A stretch of DNA of 64,000 bases from Fistulifera solaris (taxonomy: Eukaryota > Bacillariophyta > Bacillariophyceae > Naviculales > Stauroneidaceae). The translations under genes were made by a program, and so were the position numbers. The notes under the pieces are model-generated. The model did not search any database and was not told the origin of the DNA. It worked only from the letters and a program-made list of their open reading frames with translations. Location: contig AP026164.1 of the NCBI GenBank assembly GCA_030295235.1, forward strand, positions 124,001 to 188,000, given 5' to 3'. Positions 42,437-52,405 of this stretch are shown in pieces (position 1 is the stretch's first letter; every line of letters starts with the position of its first letter).

Positions 42437-44531
42437 ATGATAATACCTTGCGCCAGCCAAACAATAACGACGAACATGATTCTGATCCGTATATTCATTT
42501 TTAGTCCTTCAATTTTTCTTCAGCTTCCAATTCACTCTCTGGCATCATCAGTTGCTACTCAGAGTCGATTGAGACGCACCGCGGCCTCGACTTGGAGACA
42601 AGCTATAACTAGCCACAATAGCTATAGCACTGACGAAGAGTTCCTGACTAGTTGTCAAGCAGAACTGACATTAGCTGCAGAAAGCGATGTTTTATCACAT
42701 GATGATTATGCCGCATTCCTTGGTCAATATTGTCAATCCGATCCGGGTTGGGCTTGTTCGTATGATACGTCGTACTTCTGGAGATTAGATCCTCGACTGC
42801 AGAGAGCTTTTATATCTGATAGCTGTTCTGGAGACGCTTTTCACCAAGAAGAATGCTTGGAATACTTTGCAGAGCACCCTGAACAACCTTTCGGATACTC
42901 TGGGGAAATCGAGAAATTGTGCAGCTCGGTCAAGGAATTGTTGGTGCCAACCGGGCTGGTACGGGAGATAGCCTCATTCAGCAATGAAGACTCAAGCTTT
43001 GAAAGCGAAACACGGAGTCAAGAACTCGCACAGTCACAAGCTCATGCAGTAGACGAATATTCAGGGAAGTATTGGGGATCAAAAAGGAGTGGAAAGCGAG
43101 GCAAGAGTAATGGAAATGACTTTTCCAACGTAGACGACGAAGAAGACGAAGAATTAGTAAACGACAAAGAAAAGAAAGGAAGAGATGGCAATGGGAAGAA
43201 AGACGGCGATGGTGAAAATGATAATGAATCAATAGGCGGAGGACAAATTGAAGAAGACAAGGAAGGTCAACAAAGTGCCGCAAACAGTTCTTCAAATGTT
43301 GCAAAAGAAACGAACGGTACAATCACAACAGGAGACCAGGATGTTCCAGCTTCTGTAGATGGCTCTGAAGGGTCTCTTCAGGTCGCGACCTCCTCCAATG
43401 CAACGGTGCCTTCAATGGGACTCAATGAATTAAACAGCAACGAGCCGATAACAGAGCATCCGAGTGATATGAATGAAGAATTACAAAACGCACAAGAGGG
43501 GGTAAGTCATAACGGTCACCCCCAGGCAGTACCACCTAGATCAAAAGCGGAAGAAAATTTAGGCTCAAGCAAATACGATGAAAACATAGTGACCAGTGAA
43601 AATGAAGAAGACAAAGTCAGAAATCTCGTTCTTGCGATAACTGGAAGCTGTGCATTCGTTCTCATTCTTGGAATTGCGCATGGGTCTAGAATACGTCTGC
43701 ATCAGGGAAATAAAGAGGCATCATTAAGACACTATGACTGCTTTGCAGAAGATGAAAAATTATCTTTGCCGTCTAGTGAAAATGGCATATTTCAGTTATC
43801 GGATGGCAGTACACTTGAGGCAGCCCTGTCGTTTATCGACAGCAGAACGAAGAAAGAGCATTTACCTACAACACAACAACGAGCTCGTATATCATCTTAT
43901 TTCTCTCGATTGATACATCTTGTCAAAAGAGATGCGACCGCGGCTTCCGATTTCGATAGTGTTCATGCTAGATGTGAAGATCTGTCGGTTGAAGCAATCA
44001 ATGATGAATTGCCCTTGGGAGAGGGAAGCCGTGGTAGATGAGAAAGGTTGGCAAAAGCGACTCGAAATTGCTGGTTTTTCGCATAAGTATAAAAGGACTG
44101 AAATGCTCGGCGCAGGCAAAACGATCAACCGCATCCTAAGACAAATAGAAGAATCACCTTGTGAGTCTGAGATTTCTGCAGAAGAAAGCTCAATTAGCGT
44201 ATACACGAAGTCTACTTGCGACGATTTAGTCAACGAAGAGCGAATCGAGCGATTCAAGGAATTCGACGACAGCCTTACCACGGGTCTTTTGAAGCTTACT
44301 GCCCAGATGAGCGCTTCTCGTAGTCAATCAAAGCTTGTTCCTAATGATTCCGCATCCAACGATGCATCCTCTTTTAGGAGCTGGAGAGACTGTTTCGAAA
44401 CGAGAGCAGGTAACGAATTTGTCTACCGCGGGGGAGCTGGATCATCCGGCCCTGACTCGTCGACGGCATCGGAAATAGAATCCACTTGCTCTTCCATCAC
44501 AGAGACCATGCAAGCGGAAGCGATAGAATGA
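42437..44531 (+). CDS. Single-pass membrane protein with six-cysteine ectodomain (paralogue B), one frame break
   Basis: Starts at ATG 42437 or, more likely, ATG 42476, which gives a clear signal peptide (ILIRIFIFSPSIFLQLPIHS). Counting from 42476, cysteines at 60, 86, 94, 117, 127 and 149 repeat the C-x25-C-x7-C-x22-C-x9-C-x21-C pattern of paralogue A. A very acidic low-complexity linker (DDEEDEELVNDKEKKGRDG) and an Asn/Ser-rich stretch precede a transmembrane helix at about 382-403 (LVLAITGSCAFVLILGIAHG). The cytosolic tail is shorter than in A, about 280 residues. The frame breaks near 44020-44030 at a G/A run; the other frame carries on with KGWQKRLEIAGF and ends at 44531 with MQAEAIE. 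The total is about 685 residues. Function unknown. Confidence 0.78.
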
Positions 44532-44664
44532 TGAGACTCATCTTTGTCTAAAGATGCGACATATAATGATCGTAGCACTACCAAAACACTCATAGCAGTA
44601 AAATTTGGCAAAATTGCCTTACTTTCTTTTATGAAAAACAATAACTAATAAAAACAGCTCTATT

Positions 44665-46293
44665 TTACGGTCCCAGCGGCAGAAAGTCGTCCAACCGATG
44701 GAAGATCGTGCCGATTCTGCATTTGGATTCAGATCCGAATCCGATACTGACAAAAACAACATCAGGAGCACCTCTACGTCCTCGTTGAAATTCGCAGACG
44801 GCAATGAAAAGAGATTGCCCAGTGCTCTTATAATCCTTCATTTCGTACACATCGCCGACGCCAAGTCCGGCAATGCTTTCTGACCCACCATCTCCCTGCG
44901 TCGTTATGATCACTTGATTTCTTTTGTTGCCCGTGCCAATATTCATACCTTTAGCGCGGTTAAATGTAACAAAGTACTCGTCACGAATGCTTATTATCAC
45001 CGCCTCGTCCGTCGACGTTTTGTCGAAGTCAACCATTGGCGCTAGTTTGATAAGCTGGTCTCCTGAGGTCAATGGATCAATCCAATGATGCCGTGTTTTA
45101 TACCACCCGAGTTCCCAGCTTTTGATCCCATTGAAGCACCTTCGTGGTTGTGTCTGACTTCTGTACCCAGCTGCCATGTAGTCAGTACTATCACCATACT
45201 TCTCGCCGTCTTGATTGGCGTGCGTTAGGCCCAAAGTGTGTCCTATTTCGTGCATGGTTGCAGACAGAGACAGACACCAGTCATCATTGAACTGTGCTCT
45301 CCAATGCCCTACACCCGCACTGGCTACCCACGGCCGTGACCCGACATTCGGTGGCAAGCACACTAAAACCTTTTCGCCGAGCTCTGACATGCTCAAAGCG
45401 CTCGTCTTCTCTAACTCGGCTTGAGCTGCCGTCGCCAAAGCAAGTCCTGAATCAAAATTTGATGCAGGTTCGTTCACGGTAACAGAAATGATTCCAGCAG
45501 GAGCCAATTGAAACTTTAGCTTTCCGAATGAACAAGTGTCGAACTGGGTCATGAAATTGACCTTCGACTCGTCAAAGAGTGTGTCTTTGACATTATCGGC
45601 CGTAAAAGTGAGTGACGAATCAATAGTTGAGACAAGAACGACAGCGATATCGACAGTTCGTCTTTCCTGTGAAGTTTCTATGTTCATTTTTGGATTCTTC
45701 ATTGTCACCAAGGAGACTGTCGCATTACCGGTCACTTCCAAAGTGCCCCTGTCAAGCACAACATCTGTGAAATTTGCGTAGAGTCCATTGCTAAGTAGCA
45801 TTTTCTTGTTCGTTGTAACCCAAGATGTGTTGAGACCTTTCACCATAATAAGATCCCCCGATTCCACTTCACCCAACATGGGAACACAACCTATTCCGTC
45901 GTGCCCTGGTTCTTCGTCTTCGGTTGGCGTGTTTATGATGGGCATGAATGCTTCATCGTATGCACCATTGTTACTACTCTTTGTTTTACTTTCGTCCTCA
46001 TGCGGTTGGAAAGTATCGAGAACGATAAGGTGACATACGATATCGGTTTGCATCGTGACTCTTGCTGATGACATGCGGCGACCACGAACCAGTCGACGCT
46101 CTTCTTGAGCAATTTCTGTCAGGGCCTGGAGTTTCTGCATCGGCGACAGGAGTTCTAAGCTTCCATCGGCAACAAGCCTTCGTTCTGCTTGAAGTGCATG
46201 CCATCCTTGACGAGAATCGGTGAGTTTGACGATTAAAGACACGACGAAAAGCGTCGTCGCCGCGGCTAGGATGTTCCTTATCTGCCGCCGCAT
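44665..46293 (-). CDS. Gametolysin-type zinc metalloprotease (peptidase M11)
   Basis: Intact 542-residue product from ATG 46293; an upstream extension opens only at TTG. Residues 1-30 give a signal anchor or uncleaved signal (RRQIRNILAAATTLFVVSLI). The metzincin zinc motif HEIGHTLGLTHA (HExxHxxGxxH) sits at about residue 357, followed by the Met-turn region TDYMAAGYRS and CFNGIKSWELGWY, which is the M11 hallmark. In green algae M11 enzymes digest cell-wall glycoproteins; diatoms and other algae carry them as secreted or surface proteases. Here it could act on extracellular matrix or surface proteins. It converges with the six-cysteine paralogue B (133-base spacer), but any functional link is speculation. 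Confidence 0.92.
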   Translation of the reverse strand: MRRQIRNILAAATTLFVVSLIVKLTDSRQGWHALQAERRLVADGSLELLSPMQKLQALTEIAQEERRLVRGRRMSSARVTMQTDIVCHLIVLDTFQPHEDESKTKSSNNGAYDEAFMPIINTPTEDEEPGHDGIGCVPMLGEVESGDLIMVKGLNTSWVTTNKKMLLSNGLYANFTDVVLDRGTLEVTGNATVSLVTMKNPKMNIETSQERRTVDIAVVLVSTIDSSLTFTADNVKDTLFDESKVNFMTQFDTCSFGKLKFQLAPAGIISVTVNEPASNFDSGLALATAAQAELEKTSALSMSELGEKVLVCLPPNVGSRPWVASAGVGHWRAQFNDDWCLSLSATMHEIGHTLGLTHANQDGEKYGDSTDYMAAGYRSQTQPRRCFNGIKSWELGWYKTRHHWIDPLTSGDQLIKLAPMVDFDKTSTDEAVIISIRDEYFVTFNRAKGMNIGTGNKRNQVIITTQGDGGSESIAGLGVGDVYEMKDYKSTGQSLFIAVCEFQRGRRGAPDVVFVSIGFGSESKCRIGTIFHRLDDFLPLGP

Positions 46294-47379
46294 CTTTGAT
46301 CCCTCTGTCGAGCAAACTGCAGAGTCCGGATTTGACAAAAATGAAGTAATGGTTGAGGATTTAACGATCAAGTGAGGTCCAGTCCGGATAACTGGCGCTT
46401 CTTTAGAGGAAAAACGTGATTTGCAAACGCCCGCCTTTTTGTTTGTATTATCGGATGGATTTTGAATTTTGACACCGAAAGAGGACTTCAGGAGAAGGAG
46501 GCACAATTGTTTAGGATGACTAATGACTTTGCCAGGTACTATAATGACCAAGGATACTCAAATACACGATACAAAATAGTTAAATTGTCATTCATTGGCG
46601 AAGCGGTTGAAAGAGTCACGAATCGAATGACTTAGGGATCTATGACTCTAGAATTTTCCGTTCCATAAGCCTAAGGTACCGGTACGGTACCTCCTACCCA
46701 TATGAGATTCCTTCTACATTATGTGATACAATTCTCGGAATGAAATGACCGCCAATATCCAATCGCCGAGTTGGGCAATCACGTTTGTTGCGTGAGCAAA
46801 ACGTCTCCCCGATTTAGCTACCGCCTTTCAGTACGAAAACTCATAATAAAATCCCTGCTATTACCGTTGCCATGAATATTATAGGATTCTGTCTACAGTA
46901 CATTTTGTAGTAGTTTTGCTGATGGCATGCCACGTGTTTGGCGCCTTTCTGTCTTTCTGTCTTCTTCGTTCTTTTTTCTTTACAGTCGCAGATTCGCGGT
47001 TCGCGTTTTACGACAATCGCTGAAATACACTGTAACAAGATGTACACGAATGACGTAAGTTTATGAATAGATAGATGAGTTTGTGTCGTTTCGGTCAACT
47101 GTACAGGAATACGGATACTCGATCAGACACACGAAAGACGTTTAGTGACGCACTTCGTCGCTGCAAAGAGGAGTTGGGCGAGCCATCAATAAAGACAGAT
47201 CTTTTTTATGGCAGTGATTTTTGATGGGTGATGGTGATGGGCCCGTTGATTATTTTGTTATCTGGTAGAGATAATTGACACGTCTCTCCACAAGAGCCAT
47301 TATCAGTTGAACGTTGGCATTCAATTTCGTTTATACGCTTGAGATCTGCTAGTACTTTATACACTCAACCACTTGTACG
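46294..47379. other. Divergent intergenic region
   Basis: About 1.1 kb between the M11 protease and the plastid two-repeat protein. It includes AGGTACCGGTACGGTACCTCC (about 46674-46694), the densest GTACC cluster of the window. Small open frames (for example minus 46841-47098) have no features. Likely carries both promoters. Confidence 0.5.
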
Positions 47380-48228
47380 ATGAAATTAACTTTTGCCCTT
47401 TTATTGGCGGCCACGGCAGAAGCCTTTGTGGTTCAACACAAAAGCGTGTCCTCGACCCGTCTCTTTTCTGCTCCTCCTCCCCCGGGTCAAGGTTCCATCC
47501 CTCTTGCCGGAGGTCCACCGCCGATGGCTGCTTCTCCCATGAAGCCCTCAGGTGCCGTACCGGGGGAAGATGCTGCCTGGGATTTGCCTTCCATTTCCGA
47601 ACCCAACCCGATTCTTCGCATCGAAGGTGGTGGCACACGCAAAACCTACGGTTTCCGAAACGTCCAGAAGGAAGTTGTACAGCTTGCACTTTCCAGTGAA
47701 GGGCGCCCGATTCAAGCGGATATGGAGCTCTGGATTGGACCCGACTGGACACCCTTTAAGCTCAAGGCCTACAGTGAAGACGGCCTGATCCGCCCTATTC
47801 AAACATTGATCGGCACTCGTAACAAGCAAGCTACTATTGAGATCCGCAACTCGGGAGCTTACGAGTTCCCCTTCAATGCTGCCTGCCGGTACGCTGACCC
47901 TCCTCTTGCGGAAGCCCGTACGAATCTTGTTCCGTCTATGGGAAATCCGCGTTTGATCCAAGGTGGTGCCGTTTACTCGGTTCCCTTCGAACCGACGGCA
48001 GAACGAGTTCGTGTTTTGCTCCGTACGGACGGGCGTCAGCTTAACGCCAGAATTGAATTGTTGGCCGGTCCCAACAATATCAAGCAGCTATATGAAGTCT
48101 TCACCAACAACGGACAACTTAATTCATTGTATGTCGTATTTGACACTCCTGGAGCTGGCAATGTTGTCCGTATTGTCAATCAAGGGACTGTTGAGTTCCC
48201 TGCTTACGCTTATATCTCTTCTGTTTAA
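47380..48228 (+). CDS. Plastid-targeted protein with two internal beta repeats, unknown function
   Basis: Intact 282-residue protein. The start KLTFALLLAATAEAF then VVQHKSVSSTRLF is a textbook diatom plastid presequence with the Phe at the signal-peptide junction, followed by a Pro/Gly-rich stretch. The mature region contains two similar units of about 100 residues. Unit 1 runs GRPIQADMELWIGPDWTPF...IEIRNSGAYEFPFNA. Unit 2 runs GRQLNARIELLAGPNNIKQL...VRIVNQGTVEFPAYAYI. The pattern suggests two beta-sandwich domains from an internal duplication. I do not recognise a named family. Strong codon regularity and absence of breaks suggest a well-expressed gene. A soluble stromal role is inferred from the presequence and lack of later membrane helices. 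Confidence 0.8.
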   Translation: MKLTFALLLAATAEAFVVQHKSVSSTRLFSAPPPPGQGSIPLAGGPPPMAASPMKPSGAVPGEDAAWDLPSISEPNPILRIEGGGTRKTYGFRNVQKEVVQLALSSEGRPIQADMELWIGPDWTPFKLKAYSEDGLIRPIQTLIGTRNKQATIEIRNSGAYEFPFNAACRYADPPLAEARTNLVPSMGNPRLIQGGAVYSVPFEPTAERVRVLLRTDGRQLNARIELLAGPNNIKQLYEVFTNNGQLNSLYVVFDTPGAGNVVRIVNQGTVEFPAYAYISSV

Positions 48229-48635
48229 CTTTGGCTGTAATAACAAATGGGGATTTCTGAAAGCACCATCTATTTAGTTTAGAAACGAACTTTCTCTTTC
48301 GTCATTTTCGATACGGAGCATAGCATGGATTTAGGATGCCAATTTTCCGATTGAATTCAAAGATGGTTGGGTTTCCCAATCCGGGGTACAAGTAAGTGTA
48401 ACAGATGCATTGTTGTGAATGTCCACGTGCATTATTATTATTATTTCATGTAGCCCAATGTGGAAAAATATATCTATAGTGGAAAACCCGGATATTATGC
48501 AATCCGCGCTATATAATGAAACTGTTTGATGACAATGATAAGGGAAGAATGCCTTTACGGAAAAGTTCTAGTACTTGTAATCGTTGAGCAATCACAACGA
48601 GTGATATCGGCGACTGAGAGATACTTGTCAAAAGA
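48229..48635. other. Intergenic region
   Basis: About 400 A/T-rich bases between two plus-strand genes, including a short ATT repeat (ATTATTATTATTATT near 48431). No gene seen. Confidence 0.5.
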
Positions 48636-49957
48636 ATGAGAGGATGCAGAAAGATAATCCTTTGCATTGTCGTTGGAATTTTTGTCCCCTTTGTGCATCC
48701 TCTCATTATTATTTTTTCTCGACAAATACGCTTGAGTTTCTTCGGATTGAAAACTACAATTCAGTATCCCACCGCTCCGCAATCATGTATCAGTATGAAG
48801 GTTCGTGTTGCCTTAGTGGGCTTACCGAATGTCGGGAAATCAACTCTATTCAATGCACTCGCGCGACAAGCCATCGCAACTGCAGCAAACTATCCGTTTT
48901 GTACAATTGAGCCCAATATAGCGCAATTGCCGATCCCCGACCAATATTTATCGATTTTAGCGGAAATGGATCCCCAGCAACCTCGTAAACAAGTCTTTGC
49001 GACTATGGAATGGGTGGATGTGGCGGGACTTTGTCGAGGTGCATATCGTGGTGAAGGATTGGGAAACCGATTTCTCGCAACCATTCGTGATTGTCATGCC
49101 ATTTGCCATGTGGTTCGAGTATTTTTGGACAAGAACACAGTACATGTAGACGGACGAGTCGATCCAAAAGCTGATATGCAGGCCATTCATTTAGAATTAC
49201 TCATGGCAGATCTAGAGCATGTCCAACGACGTTTGGCCAGAACCACATGTCAGGGCACGGAACGACAAGCACTGGAACTAGTGCTTGTAATCCTTTAGAG
49301 AGGATTTCCCGCGCGGAAAGCCGACCTGGATTCGGACTCGTTGTTATCGATCAAATCAATGGGACTACTGACTCTGAAACCGGTATTGTACTGTTTCAAT
49401 GTCGATGAAGTTGATTTCACTCTGGCACGTACTGACGCTTTGGAGCAAATCGACAAGATTATGCAAGCACTGAAAGAAGAGGTCGATGGTTTTGATTTGA
49501 ATCATTTTGTTTTAGTGAGTGCAAAACTCGAAAGCGACTTGGCTCAAAAGAGTCTGCATGAACAAGACGCCTTTTTAGAAGAATTTGGAATCGATTGGGA
49601 CGAGACGGCGGACACGAGAAGGGGCACTGATGGTTTTAGTAGTAGTGTCCTTCCTAGGATGGTAAAGGAGCTCCTGGATCTATCAATGGTATATACTGGT
49701 CCTGGAGTCCCTCCCGAGAAATCCCTTACGACCAAGGCGCATCTGATTCGACAGGGACATATCACGGCGGATGGGTTGGCCTCTCGCCTGCACGGGGACA
49801 TTCAAAAGGTTTTATACTGGCAGAAATCATCGCGGCTCCTCAACTAATCGAATCTGGAAGTTTGAATAATGCGAGAAGTGCTGGCCTTGTACGAGGAGAA
49901 GGGCGTAACTATGTGCTTGCAGCGGATGATGTTGTTTTGATCAAGTGGAAGCCGTAA
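48636..49957 (+). CDS. YchF/OLA1-family GTPase with N-terminal targeting peptide, one in-frame stop and one frame break
   Basis: ATP/GTP-binding translation-associated Obg-like protein. ATG 48636 gives a 50-residue hydrophobic leader (KIILCIVVGIFVPFVHPLII) before the conserved start KVRVALVGLPNVGKSTLFNA (G1). Next come NYPFCTIEPN (switch), WVDVAGLCRGAYRGEGLGN (G3) and YCFNVDE (the NxxE-type specificity region), as in YchF. The C-terminal TGS domain includes GHITADGLASRLHGDIQKG, then FILAEIIA and YVLAADDVVLIKWKP at 49957. A TAG at 49296-49298 interrupts the coiled-coil insert while the same frame resumes at RGFPARKADLDSDSLL; a second break lies near an AAAA run at 49804-49807. Both are probably sequence errors. 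The leader suggests an organellar (perhaps plastid) isoform rather than cytosolic OLA1. Confidence 0.9.
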
Positions 49958-50798
49958 GAACGTTTTGCGGAAAGTCCAACTTGCGGATGTCCATACGTAG
50001 ACGAGTAGTAGCCTGTATGTTTGATATAAGAGAACTCGATCAAGGCGCCGAAGCGGGAAGTTTTGCTGAAGGCACGGCGATTGACGAAGCGATCACAAAT
50101 ATCATTTGAGAAACCGCAGTCCATTCGCGTGGTCGGTTCATGATCAATTCTATCGAAGCATCAATCGTTGGAGAATATTCGTTGACTTCTCGTCATTTGT
50201 AATGACACTCATCCTTTTTTCTGAAAGTACTTTCCTCCTTCGTATCGTCCTTGGTAATTTGGACAGCATGCCACCTACGATAGGAAAGCGACGATCCAAA
50301 TTATATTAAGTCTAGTTTGGATACTTGAATTGAGGTACTACCAGCATCAAAGGTCTCATTGTAAAAAACAGGAGGAATTCACTTGCTATCGTATGTTAGG
50401 TTCACTGTACCAGGTATTTTTAATTTTTCTCCCGTTCGTACATGACTGGATTTCAGTCATGAGACACTTGAAGATGAGGTGTTGTTCGGTTGCTTCCGCT
50501 CGATACATATTATTAATTCGTATATGAGACTTGTAGTTATTTTCTGGAATGCACCTCTCGATTCGTTACGACTATGATTATATTTCTCGTGAAATCATCT
50601 TGGTTTCAGTATCTTGGTATTAACTATAGACCCAAACTGTTGTCTGGTTTGGCCATGACTGGTACGCATTCATGAGTCACGAACGAGTTTTTTTCATTGT
50701 TGCTGCTTGCTATACAAAAGCTCTGCCTTTTATACCTGTTATTCGTTTGCATCTTCAAACCTCGACGACGAAGAAGAAAAAGAACGACGTTGCGGTAC
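49958..50798. other. Intergenic region with a perfect CATGACTG palindrome
   Basis: About 840 bases between same-strand genes. It has the inverted repeat at 50441-50461, an isolated CATGACTG at 50654-50661 and an ACCAGGTATTTT word near 50410. A frame open upstream of the DUF819 ATG (from 50697) is basic and implausible as an N-terminus. Confidence 0.5.
50441..50461. repeat. Perfect CATGACTG/CAGTCATG inverted repeat
   Basis: CATGACTG, five-base loop GATTT, CAGTCATG: perfect 8-base arms. Best-preserved member of the family at 9804, 29980 and 30197. Confidence 0.65.
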
Positions 50799-52155
50799 AT
50801 GACTATGATGCGAAGACAACGCTATTTCGTGTTTCTGCTGTCGTTGTTGACTTGGAAATGGCAAAATGCCGATGCTCTCTTGACTGTTCCGATGACACCA
50901 CACCTCCATAACGTAAACAATCTACAAATACATAGTCTACAAAGAATTAAAACGCGACAATCGGCGATTCTTTCTTTGGATTCTTTATCCTTTCCTCTGG
51001 TGCCTGCCAATGATGAGTGGGGCAATTGGGCTGCTTTGTGCAGCACCGCCGCTTTCTCACAAGTTGTAGGAACCAAGACCAGCGTCGGTCGACTGTTGGG
51101 TGCACCGGTGACAGCCATGGCCCTGTCGTTTGTCATGGCTTCGATCGGTATCCTTCAACCCGGTGGGACTCCGGCAGCGCGCGCTTTGCAGTTGCTCAGT
51201 TTACAAATGGCGACGCCGCTGATCTTGTTGGGCGCAGACTTGCGAGATGCGATTCAACGATGCGGGCCGCTCTTTCTTTCCTTCATGGTAGCGTCAGTTG
51301 CTACACTAGCTGCTTCTTTCGTGGGATGGAATGTGTCCAGATCCATGCTCACAGCAGCACTTGGTCGAGATGGATTAGTCATTGCGGCGGCCCTTTTGGC
51401 GAAAAACATTGGTGGTGGCATTAATTATGTTGCCGTCTGTCGTACTTTGAATGCCAACCCAACAGCTGTCGCTGCAGGATTGTGTGTCGATAACATTTTT
51501 GCTCTTATATACTTCCCGGTAACGTCTATTTTGGCCAATGGGAAGCCGGACATTGAGACAATTACCGACAAGGATTCATCACAAGCCGACCTTGCTGCTG
51601 CTTCTGCAGATGCACCGGTGACAGTTCAAAGTATTTCAAATACTCTGTGTCTTTCTGCATTGTTGTTGTGGTTGGGAGAACGCATCGGAGGACCCAGCGG
51701 AGCTCTCCCTGTATGCACACTGCTAACGGTGGCATTTGCTAGCTGGGCTCCAAGGGAAAAAGTCATGCAACCCATTCAACCTACGGCCAATTGTTTAGGA
51801 CTGGCATGCTTGTACCTTTTCTTCGCCACGGCGGGTGCACCGGGATTGGCAGTGGCAGAATCGGTCAAAGCTTCGATCCTCCCCCTTGGCTTTGTTCTTG
51901 TCCATGTTGTATGCCATACATGGTGCTATATTGCTTGCGGGATATTCGATGTTTCAACGATCTTCATCGGCTTTTGTCCCGCAGCGCTTGCTAGTCGCTT
52001 CGTCGGCCGCCATTGGCGGTCCCGCCACGGCAGTGGCGTTAGCCGAAGCCGCTGGATGGAAATCACTGGCTGTGCCAAGTATTTTGGTGGGAAATATTGG
52101 TTACGCCATCGCTACCTTCTGTGCTTTAGCATTTCATTCGTTGTTAAATCGGTGA
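50799..52155 (+). CDS. DUF819-family multi-pass membrane protein, one frame break
   Basis: Polytopic transporter-like protein of about 452 residues. ATG 50799 yields TMMRRQRYFVFLLSLLTWKW ending NADALLTVP, a signal peptide that may lead to the plastid. The membrane core has about ten hydrophobic helices. It includes WGNWAALCSTAAFSQVVGTK, LQMATPLILLGADLRDAI, LLAKNIGGGINYVAVCR, AAGLCVDNIFALIYFPV and the C-terminal block AAIGGPATAVALAEAAGWKS followed by PSILVGNIGYAIATF, which is diagnostic for DUF819 (YjcL). The frame breaks between about 51885 and 51915; the new frame ends at 52155. The family occurs in bacteria and plants (plastid envelope); transported substrate is unknown. Confidence 0.87.
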
Positions 52156-52277
52156 CGAAATCTTACAGAACTTTTAACGCTGTACTAATTCTCGCTGTTA
52201 GAGAGCTTGCGTTTCTTCGTTGATGACGGCATCAGTTTATTCACTTGATTAAACCGGTATTCGAAGTATTGCTTAAA

Positions 52278-52296
52278 GTACCGGTACCAGGTACCT
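52278..52296. repeat. GTACCGGTACCAGGTACC word cluster
   Basis: A run of overlapping GTACC/GGTACC units between the DUF819 and UPF0598 genes. The same words occur near 9880, 9978, 29926, 35530, 46675 and 60128. Confidence 0.55.
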
Positions 52297-52405
52297 TTAC
52301 GACACCACGCGACAAGCAACAAATACTACCAGTTAAAGGACGACAACTCTGACAATGAGGAGGACGAATGAATGATGCGGTTTACATGACGATATTAAGG
52401 TGCTA

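Noticed and set aside
39112-46293. Reading the 39-46 kb genes as an operon-like or mobile island
   Set aside because: Genes are on both strands, there are no terminal repeats or transposase, and composition does not change visibly; only the paralogue duplication is supported.
46293-46551. N-terminal extension of the M11 protease to 46551
   Set aside because: It opens at TTG; the ATG at 46293 directly precedes a signal-anchor sequence and is more plausible.
46841-47098. Minus-strand 85-codon frame upstream of the plastid two-repeat gene
   Set aside because: No signal, domain or splice evidence; it lies in a probable promoter region.
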